Part shown: positions 45,251-54,930 of the stretch, piece after piece | Layout: each line of letters begins with the position of its first letter | Position numbering within the stretch: position 1 is the stretch's first letter | Assembly: GCF_042681025.1 (NCBI RefSeq) | Contig: NZ_JBHUER010000006.1 | Location: 62,001 to 126,000, forward strand | Length of the DNA stretch: 64,000 nt | Origin: Methylopila henanensis | Lineage (GTDB): Bacteria > Pseudomonadota > Alphaproteobacteria > Rhizobiales > Methylopilaceae | Direction of reading: 5' to 3' | The notes under the pieces: model-generated | Seen by the model: only the letters and a program-made list of their open reading frames with translations | Told to the model about the DNA's origin: nothing | The model's database searches: none | Made by a program: the position numbers and the translations under genes

Positions 45251-46246
45251 TCACCGCTCGCTGTCGAGCGCCGCCATGTGCTGGGCCGGATAGCGCTCGC
45301 CGGCGGCGGAGCCCTTAGGGACGGCGCGCTCGATCGCCGTGAGGTCGTCCGCCGACAGGGCGAGATCGCCGGCCCCCAGCGCTTCGGCGAGCCGGTCGCG
45401 CGTGCGGGCGCCGATCACCGGGACGATGTCGCCGCCCTGCGCCAGCGCCCAGGCGATCGCGACCTGCGCGACGCTCGCGCCGCGCTCGTCCGCGACCGCA
45501 CGAAGCGCCTCGACGAGCGCGAGGTTGCGGTCGAGGTTCTCGCCCTGGAAGCGTGGGCTCATGCCGCGGAAGTCGCCCGCCCGGCCGAGCTTCGCCCGGT
45601 CGTAGTGGCCGCTGATCAGTCCGCGCGCCAGCACGCCGTAGGCCGTCACGGCGACGCCGAGCTCGCGCGCCGCGGGCAGGACCTTGTCCTCGATCCCGCG
45701 CGAGATCAGCGAGTACTCGAGCTGGACGTCGGCGATGGGGTGAACCTTCGAGGCGCGCCGAAGCGTTTCGGCGCCGACCTCGGAGAGGCCGATATGGCGG
45801 ACATAGCCCGCCGCCGCCATGTCGGCGATCGCGCCGACGGTCTCCTCGATCGGAACGTGGGGGTCGAGCCGCGCGGGCCGGTAGATGTCGACGTGATCGA
45901 CGCCGAGGCGCTTCAGCGAATAGGCCAGAGACGTCTTCGCCGCTTCCGGCCGCCCGTCGAAGCCGAGCCAGCGTCCGTCCGGTCCGACCTGCGCCCCGAA
46001 TTTGACGCTGAGCTGGTAGCCGTCGCGCGGTCGCCCTTGAAGGGCCTCGGCGAGCAGCAGTTCGTTGTGCCCCATGCCATAGAAGTCGCCGGTGTCGATG
46101 AGGGTGACGCCGGCGTCGAGCGCGGCGTGGACGGTGGCGACGCTCTCCCGCCGGTCGGCGGGGCCGTAGGCGCCGGACATGCTCATGCAGCCGAGGCCGA
46201 TCGCCGAGACCTCCGGTCCAGCGGTTCCGAGTGTGCGGGTCTTCAT
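45251..46246 (-). CDS. Aldo/keto reductase
   Basis: This 331-residue NADPH-dependent TIM-barrel reductase shows GLGCMSMSGAYG, the catalytic Asp and Tyr in DTGDFYGMGHNE, the Lys in LSVKFG and the SLKRLGVDHVDIY strand. The ATG at 46246 has GGAG upstream; the open frame beyond it runs antisense through the divergent LysR gene and is not coding. It probably reduces an aldehyde or ketone and is likely controlled by the divergent LysR regulator. Confidence 0.93.
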   Translation of the reverse strand: MKTRTLGTAGPEVSAIGLGCMSMSGAYGPADRRESVATVHAALDAGVTLIDTGDFYGMGHNELLLAEALQGRPRDGYQLSVKFGAQVGPDGRWLGFDGRPEAAKTSLAYSLKRLGVDHVDIYRPARLDPHVPIEETVGAIADMAAAGYVRHIGLSEVGAETLRRASKVHPIADVQLEYSLISRGIEDKVLPAARELGVAVTAYGVLARGLISGHYDRAKLGRAGDFRGMSPRFQGENLDRNLALVEALRAVADERGASVAQVAIAWALAQGGDIVPVIGARTRDRLAEALGAGDLALSADDLTAIERAVPKGSAAGERYPAQHMAALDSER

Positions 46247-46304
46247 CGGGTCGTCTCCGTTCGGTTGCGACGGAGGCGATGTGGACCGGGTGAAGCTGTG
46301 CGAT

Positions 46305-46338
46305 AATCCCGTCTCTATCAGACAGACTGTGCGGGATT
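46305..46338. promoter_or_regulatory. Candidate LysR operator
   Basis: AATCCCG (46305-46311) and its complement CGGGATT (46332-46338) form an inverted repeat with a 20-nt spacer. It sits in the 99-nt space between the divergent aldo/keto reductase and LysR genes, the usual place for a LysR site. Confidence 0.35.
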
Positions 46339-46345
46339 TCGAACG

Positions 46346-47239
46346 ATGCCCCGGATCGACCTGAACGACGCCGCCTGTCTGGTGGCCGTGGCGGACGCCG
46401 GCGGCTTCCGCGCGGCGGCCCAGAGCCGCGCGGCGTCGGCCTCCAGCCTGAGCGAGGCCGTCCGGCGGCTGGAGGAGGCGCTCGGCGCGCGCCTGTTCAA
46501 CCGGACCACCCGCAGCGTGACGCTGACCGAGGCCGGGGCCCGGCTCGTGGAGCGGGTTCGTCCGGCTCTCGCCGAAATCGCGGCCGCGCTCGACGGCGCC
46601 CCCGGGGATCCCGCCCGCCCGACCGGGACGTTGCGGCTCAACGTGCCGACGATTTTTGCGAGCCACATCCTGCCGCCGATCGCGGCCGCGTTCCTGAAGC
46701 GCCACCCGGGGGTGCGGATGGAGGTGATCGCCGACGACAGCTTCGTCGACGTGCTCGCGCAGGGCTGCGACGCGGGCGTCCGCTACGAGGAGAGGCTGGC
46801 GCTCGACATGATCGCGGTTCCGATCGGTCCGCGCCGCCAGCGCTTCGAACTCGGCGCGGCCCCCGCCTATCTCGCGGCGCGCGGGGCCCCGGCCCATCCC
46901 CGCGACCTGCTTGGGCACGCCCGGATCGGACACCGCTTTCCCGGCAGCAAGGCGCTGGCGATCTGGGAGTTCGAGAGCGAGGAAGGCCCCATTCTCGTGC
47001 CGCCCGAGGGGCCGCTGGTCGCCTCGAACCTGGAGCTGCAGATCGCCGCGGCGGTCGCGGGCCTCGGGATCGTCGGGCACTTTGGAGAGGCGCTGGCCGC
47101 CCCGTTCGCGAGCGGCGCGCTCGCGCCCGTGCTCGAGGACTGGTGGCAGGAGTTTTCAGGCCCGCAGCTCTACTACCATGGCCGCCGCCACATGCCCCCG
47201 CCGCTGCGGGCGTTCGTGGACTTCGTGAAGGGGCGGTGA
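46346..47239 (+). CDS. LysR-family transcriptional regulator
   Basis: The 297-residue regulator has an N-terminal winged helix (AACLVAVADAGGFRAAAQ, then SSLSEAVRRLEEALGARLF) and a periplasmic-binding-protein-like effector domain (GTLRLNVPTIFASHILPP onward). It is divergent from the aldo/keto reductase by 99 nt, which suggests that gene as its target. The inducer is unknown. A strong hairpin terminator follows. Confidence 0.93.
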   Translation: MPRIDLNDAACLVAVADAGGFRAAAQSRAASASSLSEAVRRLEEALGARLFNRTTRSVTLTEAGARLVERVRPALAEIAAALDGAPGDPARPTGTLRLNVPTIFASHILPPIAAAFLKRHPGVRMEVIADDSFVDVLAQGCDAGVRYEERLALDMIAVPIGPRRQRFELGAAPAYLAARGAPAHPRDLLGHARIGHRFPGSKALAIWEFESEEGPILVPPEGPLVASNLELQIAAAVAGLGIVGHFGEALAAPFASGALAPVLEDWWQEFSGPQLYYHGRRHMPPPLRAFVDFVKGR

Positions 47240-47249
47240 TCGGCATGAA

Positions 47250-47273
47250 AAAGGGCGGCCGGAGCCGCCCTTT
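47250..47273. terminator. Bidirectional hairpin terminator between LysR and aldehyde dehydrogenase genes
   Basis: A perfect 10-bp stem AAAGGGCGGC / GCCGCCCTTT with a 4-nt CGGA loop lies 11 nt after the LysR stop and 31 nt beyond the end of the convergent dehydrogenase gene. The A and T ends provide a T tract in both directions. Confidence 0.82.
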
Positions 47274-47303
47274 CCCGTCGTCTCGCCGTGAGCGCGTCGA
47301 GGA

Positions 47304-48824
<1,521 letters not shown>

Positions 48825-48869
48825 GTCGTCTCTCCCTGAAGAGGTGGTCTTGTCGCCGCCGGCCTCGAC

Positions 48870-48884
48870 GCAGGGACCGTGCCA
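48870..48884 (-). promoter_or_regulatory. Sigma-54 (-24/-12) promoter of the aldehyde dehydrogenase gene
   Basis: On the minus strand TGGCACGGTCCCTGC matches TGGCACG-N4-TTGC with one mismatch and the required 12-bp spacing of GG to GC. The expected start site falls just upstream of the start codon at 48824, and a sigma-54 activator gene is divergent. Confidence 0.8.
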
Positions 48885-49012
48885 GCCGCCCGCGCTGCGC
48901 CGCAGCACGCCAGCGCGGTCGCGGCAAGCGCCTGAGCGGGCCCATGGATTCCCGCGGGGAGCCCCGACCGCCCGAAGGTGGGATGGACGGACGGCGGCGG
49001 CCTGTGGAAAAC

Positions 49013-49029
49013 TGTCGCGAAAAGCAACA
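49013..49029. promoter_or_regulatory. Candidate AcoR-type upstream activating site
   Basis: TGTCGC and GCAACA form an inverted repeat (5 of 6 pairs) with a 5-nt spacer. It is about 130 bp upstream of the sigma-54 promoter, a normal enhancer distance. A weaker similar site begins at 49047 (TGTCGC, then GCGTCG). Confidence 0.4.
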
Positions 49030-49082
49030 GAACGGGACGCGGCGCCTGTCGCATCCTGCGTCGCAAGGGAGAGCAGACGTCC

Positions 49083-50976
49083 ATGGAGTCCGACGCTCCG
49101 CGCGCCGACGTGCTCGCCGCGCGCCACGCCTTCTTCGGCCGCCGCGCCACCCCGTCCGGGCTCGTGCCGCCCGCGATCCTCAAGTCGTGGCAGCGCTGCG
49201 CCGAGCGGGGCTTCGACAGCCATCACGGGCCCCTGATCGAGCCGGAGCCGATGGAGCGGCTGAAAGAACACCGCGAGCGCAACGAGCGGCTGCTGCGCGC
49301 CAGCCGGCCGGAGCTCGCGGCGCTCAGGCGGGAGGCGCGCGACAGCGGCGCGATCGCGATCCTGACCGACGCCGCCGGCGTGGTGCTGGACGCCGCCGGC
49401 GACGCCGGCTTCGCGGGCAAGGCCGCCGGCGTCGCGCTCAGGCCGGGCGTCGCCTGGAGCGAGGCCGCCACCGGCACCAACGCCATCGGCGCCGCGCTCT
49501 TGGAGCGCCGCCCGATCGAGGTGCGCGGGGCGGAGCATTACTTCGAGCCGCACCGCATCCTCACCTGCGCGGCCACCCCGATCTTCGACCCCTACGGCGC
49601 GCTGCTGGGGGCGATCGACCTGTCCGGTCCCGCCGCGGCGCCGCCGGCCCACGCGCTGGAGCTCACGCGCCTCGCCGTGGACCAGATCGAACGGCGCATG
49701 TTCGAGGAGAGCCTCGCCGACGCCGAGGTGATCCGCCTGCACGCCGATCCGGCGCTGCTCGGCACCGCGCAGGAGGGGCTGCTCGCCTTCCGCGGCTCGC
49801 GGCTGGTGGCCGCCAACCGCCATGCGCTGCGGCTGCTCGGCATCGACTGGTACGCGCTCGGCGCGCGCTCGTTCCGCGACCTGTTCGACGGCGCGCCCCA
49901 GCGCTTCGATCAGGTCTCCCGGCTGCGGTCGCGCGAGGGCGTCGAGCTGCACGCGCGGCTGCGGCCGGGCCCGAAGCCGGTCGGCGGGGTCACGCTCGAC
50001 GCGCCGCCGAAGCCGGCCCCGGCCGCGACGCCCGAGCCCGCGCGGGCCGAGGCGGGCCCCGCCTTCGACGCGGCGACCCGCGCCGACCTCGCCCGCGCGG
50101 CGCGGCTGGTCGACGGCGACGTGCCCGTGCTGATCCGCGGCGAGACCGGCGCCGGCAAGGAGGTGTTCGCGCGCGCCGTCCACGCGCTGAGCCGCAGGGC
50201 CGACAGGGCGTTCGTCGCCGTGAACTGCGCCGCCCTGCCGGAGACGCTGATCGAGGCCGAGCTGTTCGGCTACGAGGAGGGCGCCTTCACCGGCGCGCGC
50301 CGGGCCGGCTCCAAGGGCCTGCTGCGCGAAGCCGACGGCGGCGTTCTGCTGCTGGACGAGATCGGGGACATGCCGCTCGGGCTGCAGGCGCGCCTGCTGC
50401 GCGCGCTGCAGGAGCGCGCGGTCACGCCGCTCGGCGGGAGCCGGCCGCACCCGATCGACGTGCGGCTGGTCTCGGCGACGCATCAGGACCTCGCGGCGAT
50501 GGTCGCGGACGGCCGGTTCCGGGCCGACCTCTATTACCGGATCGCGCAATACGCCTTCGAGCTGCCGGCCTTCCGCCAGCTGCCCGACCGCCGCGCCGCG
50601 CTCGCCGCGCTCTGGGCGACGCTGCCGACCGGCGGGCGCCGGCTGGCGCCCGAGACGGTCGAGCGCATGGCGGCCTTCGCCTGGCCCGGCAACCACCGCG
50701 AGATCGTGGGCGCGATGCGGGCGATGATCGCGCTGTCGGAGCCGGGCGAGACGGTCGGCCCGGACCTGCTTCCGCCGGCGGCGCGCGACGCGTGCCCGCC
50801 CGCGGCGCCGGCTTCGGCCCCGGCGGAGGGCGGGCTCGACGCCGCCCGGCAGGCGGCGATCGACGCCGCGCTCGCCGAGNNNNNNGGCGGCCGGCGGCAA
50901 TGTCGCCGAGGCCGCGCGTAGGCTCGGCGTGAGCCGTTCGACGCTCTACCGGCGCGGACTCGCCCGCCGGCGCTGA
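49083..50976 (+). CDS. acoR: AcoR-type sigma-54-dependent activator, interrupted by an assembly gap
   Basis: An N-terminal GAF-type sensor region (GTNAIGAALLERRPIEVRGAE broken around residues 135-155; EHYFEPHRILTCAATPI) precedes a AAA+ domain. That domain has Walker A GETGAGKE, the sigma-54-contacting loop near EGAFTGARR, and Walker B LLLDEIGDMP. A Fis-type helix-turn-helix follows (GNVAEAARRLGVSRSTLYRR). The six N at 50880-50885 separate the frame used upstream from that of the helix-turn-helix, so the gap length is not real; the gene itself looks intact. The ATG at 49083 has GGGAGAG upstream. It is divergent from the dehydrogenase gene, its probable target. Confidence 0.88.
50880..50885. 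other. Assembly gap (6 N) inside acoR
   Basis: The run of N falls between the linker and the DNA-binding domain of the acoR gene. The coding frame shifts by one position across it, so the true missing length is not 6 nt. Confidence 0.95.
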
Positions 50977-50987
50977 GGGCTCAGACC

Positions 50988-51959
50988 TTAGCTCTCGCCG
51001 CCGGCGTGGAGGAAGGCCGGCGCGTCCATCACGATGCGCTCGTCATTGCCGCCGATCGCCTTCAGGTCGCGGCCGCGATAGGGGATGTGGAGCAGCAGGT
51101 GGCGGATGCAGGCGAGCCTGAGCCTGCGCTTGTCGTTCGCGTGGACCACGGTCCAGGGCGCTGCGGCGGTGTGGGTCGCGGCCAGCATCTGCTCGATCGC
51201 GTGGGAGTACGGCTCCCAAAGATTCAGCCCAGCGTAGTCGATCGGCGACAGCTTCCAGCGCTTGAGCGGGTCGTGCCGGCGGTCGTGCAGCCGCTTGATC
51301 TGCATCTCGCGGCCGATGGTGAGGAAGAACTTGAACAGCCGCACGCCGTCGTCGACCAGCAGCCGCTCCACCCGCGGGGCCTCCTCCAGGAAGCGCGCGG
51401 ACTGCTCCGCGGTGCAGAAGCCCATCACCGGCTCCACCACGGCGCGGTTGTACCAGGAGCGGTCGAACAGCGTGATGTCGCCGGCGGTCGGCATGTGCTT
51501 GAGGTAGCGCTGGAAATACCATTGCCCGGCCTCGTCCGGCGACGGCTTTCCGAGCGCGATCACATGGGCGTTGCGCGGGTTCATGTGCTCGGTCACGCGC
51601 TGGATGACGCCGCCCTTGCCGGCGCTGTCGCGGCCCTCGAACACCACGACGATGCGCTCTCCCGACTGCTTGGCCCAGGCCTGCAGCTTGAGGAGCTCGA
51701 TCTGGAGCCGGACGAGCGGCTCCTCGTACTCCTCGGCCTTGAGCCGCTTGGCGTAGGGGAAGCCGCCGCTCGCGAGCGCCGCGTCCTCGATCGCGGCGGG
51801 CAGCTCCGGTTCGTCGAGATCGACCGCGATCCCGGAGATCGTCACCTTCGGCGCGTCGCCCATGCTTTCGGGAACGACGCTGTCGAGGATGGCGTCCTCC
51901 GTCTCGGGGGCTGCGACGCGGGGCTTGCGGCGGACGCTTGGCTTGGCTTTCTTCGTCAC
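50988..51959 (-). CDS. ppk2: Polyphosphate kinase 2
   Basis: PPK2 transfers phosphate between polyphosphate and nucleoside diphosphates (or makes polyphosphate from NTP). The 323-residue product starts at GTG with a basic tail (KKAKPSVRRKPR). It has Walker A FEGRDSAGKGG, the lid region with HVIALGKPSPDE, Walker B in DRSWYNRAVVEPVMGF and the C-terminal helical part. It is convergent with acoR and divergent from phoR (125 nt), so it sits at the edge of the phosphate regulon. Class I membership is likely from its single domain and length. Confidence 0.93.
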   Translation of the reverse strand: MTKKAKPSVRRKPRVAAPETEDAILDSVVPESMGDAPKVTISGIAVDLDEPELPAAIEDAALASGGFPYAKRLKAEEYEEPLVRLQIELLKLQAWAKQSGERIVVVFEGRDSAGKGGVIQRVTEHMNPRNAHVIALGKPSPDEAGQWYFQRYLKHMPTAGDITLFDRSWYNRAVVEPVMGFCTAEQSARFLEEAPRVERLLVDDGVRLFKFFLTIGREMQIKRLHDRRHDPLKRWKLSPIDYAGLNLWEPYSHAIEQMLAATHTAAAPWTVVHANDKRRLRLACIRHLLLHIPYRGRDLKAIGGNDERIVMDAPAFLHAGGES

Positions 51960-52084
51960 GGGAAGGCGTCTCCTGCTGCGCGCCGCGGACGTCGCGGGGG
52001 CGTCATGAAGGTGGCGTCTCTTTCCGGTTTGGCCAGCGGCGCCGGCGCGCCCGCGGCCTTACCCCTCCTATCCTTCGGAGCATC

Positions 52085-53398
52085 ATGACCGACGCCGACC
52101 CGACCCGACCCGACCGCGCCTCCTCGCGCGCGGCCATGCGCCTGCGCCGGGCCGGCTGGACCCTCGTCGCGGTCGCGGCCGCGCTCGCGGCCTTCGTGGC
52201 CGCCCGGCGGCTCGGGCCGGTCGAGGCGCTGCTCGCCTTCGCCTTCGTCGCGCTCGCGACCATCGTGGCGCCTGCGCGGCGGACGCCGGCGGAGGCGTCG
52301 CGGAGCCGGGCGAACCCCGCCGACGCCATCGTCGGGCCGCAGACGCTTCTGCTGCTGCAGGGCCTGCCGGGCCCGACGCTGGTGCTCGATCCGCGCGGCG
52401 TCGTGCTCGCCTTCAACGCCCACGCCGGCGCCGCGCTGCCGACCATCCGCGTCGGCGACCCGGTGTCGTTCGCGCTGCGCGTGCCGGAGGTGCTGGCCGC
52501 CGTGAAGGAGGCGGCGTCGCTCGCTCGCCCGGCGCTCGTCAGCTACTCCGAGCGGGTGCCGGTGGAGCGCTGGATCGAGGCCCATGTGGCGCCGGCGGCG
52601 ATCGGGCCGCAGGGGCCGCGCGCGATCGTGCTCGCGCTGCGCGACCTGACCGCGCAGCGCCGGGCGGAGCGCACCCGCGTCGACTTCGTCGCGAACGCGA
52701 GCCACGAGCTCAGGACGCCGCTCGCCTCGCTGCTCGGCTTCATCGAGACGCTGCAAGGCCCGGCCCGGAACGACGAGAAGGCGCGCGAGCGGTTCCTCGA
52801 GATCATGCGCTCCCAGGCGACGCGGATGTCGCGGCTGATCGACGACCTGCTGTCGCTGTCGCGCATCGAACTGAAAGCCCATGTGCGGCCGGACGCGCTG
52901 GTCGAGCTCGCCCCGATCGCGCGCAACGTGGCGGACGCGCTCGGGCCGCTCGCCGCCGACCGCGGCGTCGAGATCGCGGTCGCGCTGCCGGAGACGCCGG
53001 TCTGGGTCCGCGGCGACCGCGACGAGCTGATCCGCGTGGTGGAGAACCTCGTCGAGAACGGCGTCAAGTACGGCCGCTCCGGCGGCCGCGTCGACGTCGC
53101 GGTCGAAGGCGGCGAGGGCCCGCAGGCGGCCCGCCTCGTGGTGCGCGACTACGGACCCGGCATCCCGCCGGAGGACCTGCCGCGGCTGACGGAGCGCTTT
53201 TACCGCGGCGACGTGCAGGCGAGCCGCGAGGCCGGCGGCACCGGGCTGGGGCTCGCGCTCGCCAAGCACATCCTCACGCGGCACGCCGGCCAGCTTCTGA
53301 TCGAGAGCCGTCTGGGCGAGGGCGCCCGCTTCACCGTCACGCTCGACGGCGCGGCCCCGCCGAAGCCCGCGCCGGAAGGCGCGCGGCTGGCGGGGTGA
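52085..53398 (+). CDS. phoR: Phosphate-regulon sensor histidine kinase PhoR
   Basis: PhoR senses phosphate status through the Pst/PhoU complex and phosphorylates PhoB. The 437-residue product has two N-terminal membrane segments (WTLVAVAAALAAFVAA; LLAFAFVALATIV), a PAS domain, the H box with the phospho-acceptor His in NASHELRTPLAS, the N box VVENLVENGVKYG, and G boxes VRDYGPGIP and GGTGLGLALAKH. The ATG at 52085 matches the family; the frame upstream is not used. It is the first gene of the phoR-pstSCAB-phoU-phoB series. Confidence 0.95.
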   Translation: MTDADPTRPDRASSRAAMRLRRAGWTLVAVAAALAAFVAARRLGPVEALLAFAFVALATIVAPARRTPAEASRSRANPADAIVGPQTLLLLQGLPGPTLVLDPRGVVLAFNAHAGAALPTIRVGDPVSFALRVPEVLAAVKEAASLARPALVSYSERVPVERWIEAHVAPAAIGPQGPRAIVLALRDLTAQRRAERTRVDFVANASHELRTPLASLLGFIETLQGPARNDEKARERFLEIMRSQATRMSRLIDDLLSLSRIELKAHVRPDALVELAPIARNVADALGPLAADRGVEIAVALPETPVWVRGDRDELIRVVENLVENGVKYGRSGGRVDVAVEGGEGPQAARLVVRDYGPGIPPEDLPRLTERFYRGDVQASREAGGTGLGLALAKHILTRHAGQLLIESRLGEGARFTVTLDGAAPPKPAPEGARLAG

Positions 53399-53430
53399 CG
53401 CCAGCGGCCTCCGCTTTTGGCCCCTTCGTC

Positions 53431-53507
53431 ATGGTCCGGCTTGACCGGACGATCCATCTCCGGCGTGGCGCTAGATCCCGACATGGGGCCTCCGGTCAAG
53501 CCGGAGG
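53431..53507. repeat. REP-like paired palindrome element
   Basis: The first palindrome (53431-53453) has ATGGTCCGG and CCGGACGAT around CTTGA, with one mismatch. The second (53489-53507) has perfect arms CCTCCGG and CCGGAGG around TCAAG. The linker is 35 nt. The element is in the opposite orientation to the copy at 60565-60644 and lies between phoR and the Pho box. Confidence 0.85.
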
Positions 53508-53595
53508 ACGACGAGGCTGGTTCGGCGAGCCTGGGCGAGAGTGACGCCCGAAGCTGCAGGCTGACTCGCGCGCCCGGAATTCTCAGGCGTTCGCG

Positions 53596-53624
53596 CTGTC
53601 ATCCAGACGTCACGCAAGAGTCAT
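53596..53624 (+). promoter_or_regulatory. Pho box upstream of pstS
   Basis: Three 7-nt direct repeats, CTGTCAT (53596-53602), ACGTCAC (53607-53613) and GAGTCAT (53618-53624), are spaced exactly 11 nt apart, the PhoB-binding pattern. It lies about 140 nt upstream of pstS. The first repeat is a perfect CTGTCAT. Confidence 0.8.
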
Positions 53625-53761
53625 AGAAGCGAGATCACACGGGGCTAGGTTCCGGCCGAACCCGCGCAGGACGCGGGTCGGGACGGCCGGAACCTACCTC
53701 CGAAACCGTCTTTGACGACACCGCATTAACGACGATCATGACGATCAACAGGAGAGGCCGC

Positions 53762-54817
53762 GTGAAGCTCTTCACGATGTCCAGCACCATCGCGCTCGCG
53801 TTCGCCGGCGTGCTCGCCGCGGGCGCCGCCAGCGCCCAGTCCCGCGACCAGATCCGCATCGTCGGCTCGTCGACGGTGTATCCGTTCACCACCGCGGCCG
53901 CCGAGCAGTTCGGCAAGGCCGGCCAGTTCAAGACCCCGGTCGTCGAGTCGACCGGCACCGGCGGCGGCCTCAAGCTGTTCTGCGCCGGCGTCGGCGCCGG
54001 CCATCCGGACGGCGTCAACGCCTCGCGCGCGATCAAGAAGTCCGAGTTCGACGACTGCCAGAAGAACGGCGTCACCGAGATCGTCGAGCTGAAGGTCGGC
54101 TTCGACGGCATCGTGGTCGCCAACTCCAAGAAGGGTCCGGACTTCAAGCTGACCCGCCAGCAGATCTTCCTGGCGCTCGCCAAGGAAGTGCCGGGCCCGG
54201 ACGGCAAGCCGGTCGCGAACCCCTACAAGGCCTGGAACGACATCGACCCGTCGCTGCCGGCCGAGAAGATCGAAGTGCTCGGCCCGCCCCCGACCTCGGG
54301 CACCCGCGACGCCTTCCTCGAGCTCGTGATGGAGAAGGGCGCCGAGAAGGTCGAAAGCCTCGCCGCGCTGAAGAAGTCCGACGCCAAGGCCTTTGACAAG
54401 GCCTGGAAGACCATCCGCGAGGACGGCGCCTATATCGACGCCGGCGAGAACGACAACCTGATCGTCCAGAAGCTCGAGGCCAACCCGAAGGCGGTCGGCA
54501 TCTTCGGCTACTCGTTCCTTGAAGAGAACGCGTCGCAGATCAAGGGCGCCGCGGTCGAAGGCAAGGCCCCGACCTTCGAGGCGATCGCCGACGGCTCCTA
54601 CAAGGTCTCCCGCCCGCTCTACGTCTACTTCAAGAAGCAGCACGTCGGCGTGGTCCCGGGCCTCAAGGAGTTCATCGCCGAATACGCTTCCGACAAGGCG
54701 ATGGGCGAGGAAGGCTATCTCTCGGAGAAGGGCCTCGTGCCGCTCCCGAAGACCGAGGCGCACAGCGCCGAGGACGCCGCCAAGAACCTCGCCGTCATCG
54801 GCGCGCCGGCCTCCTGA
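53762..54817 (+). CDS. pstS: Phosphate ABC transporter substrate-binding protein
   Basis: This is the periplasmic high-affinity phosphate receptor. The 351-residue product from the GTG at 53762 has a signal peptide (SSTIALAFAGVLAAGAASAQ) and the phosphate-site segment IVGSSTVYPFT, ESTGTGGGLKLF, and GPPPTSGTRDAF. The GTG has AGGAGAG just upstream; an ATG 8 codons earlier is less well placed. It is the first transporter gene behind the Pho box and is separated from pstC by 113 nt with a strong hairpin. Confidence 0.95.
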   Translation: MKLFTMSSTIALAFAGVLAAGAASAQSRDQIRIVGSSTVYPFTTAAAEQFGKAGQFKTPVVESTGTGGGLKLFCAGVGAGHPDGVNASRAIKKSEFDDCQKNGVTEIVELKVGFDGIVVANSKKGPDFKLTRQQIFLALAKEVPGPDGKPVANPYKAWNDIDPSLPAEKIEVLGPPPTSGTRDAFLELVMEKGAEKVESLAALKKSDAKAFDKAWKTIREDGAYIDAGENDNLIVQKLEANPKAVGIFGYSFLEENASQIKGAAVEGKAPTFEAIADGSYKVSRPLYVYFKKQHVGVVPGLKEFIAEYASDKAMGEEGYLSEKGLVPLPKTEAHSAEDAAKNLAVIGAPAS

Positions 54818-54834
54818 TCGGCTGACATGACGAC

Positions 54835-54866
54835 GCGGCGCCGCGGGCTGAAGCTCGCGGCGCCGT
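54835..54866 (+). terminator. Hairpin between pstS and pstC
   Basis: A 9-bp perfect GGCGCCGCG / CGCGGCGCC stem continues into an inner GC/GC pair with a TGAA loop and is flanked by one further pair. It is followed by the palindrome CCGCCTG-T-CAGGCGG. There is no T tract, so it probably partly terminates or protects the pstS transcript, giving more PstS than PstCAB. Confidence 0.6.
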
Positions 54867-54930
54867 CCGCCTGTCAGGCGGGAAGCGGCCCGGAACGGTC
54901 CGGGTTTCGAGCGGGCGGAGCGCTCAGCGG

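Noticed and set aside
50880..50976. acoR as a pseudogene
   Set aside because: The break coincides exactly with an N run and both sides keep conserved domains, so assembly error is the better explanation.
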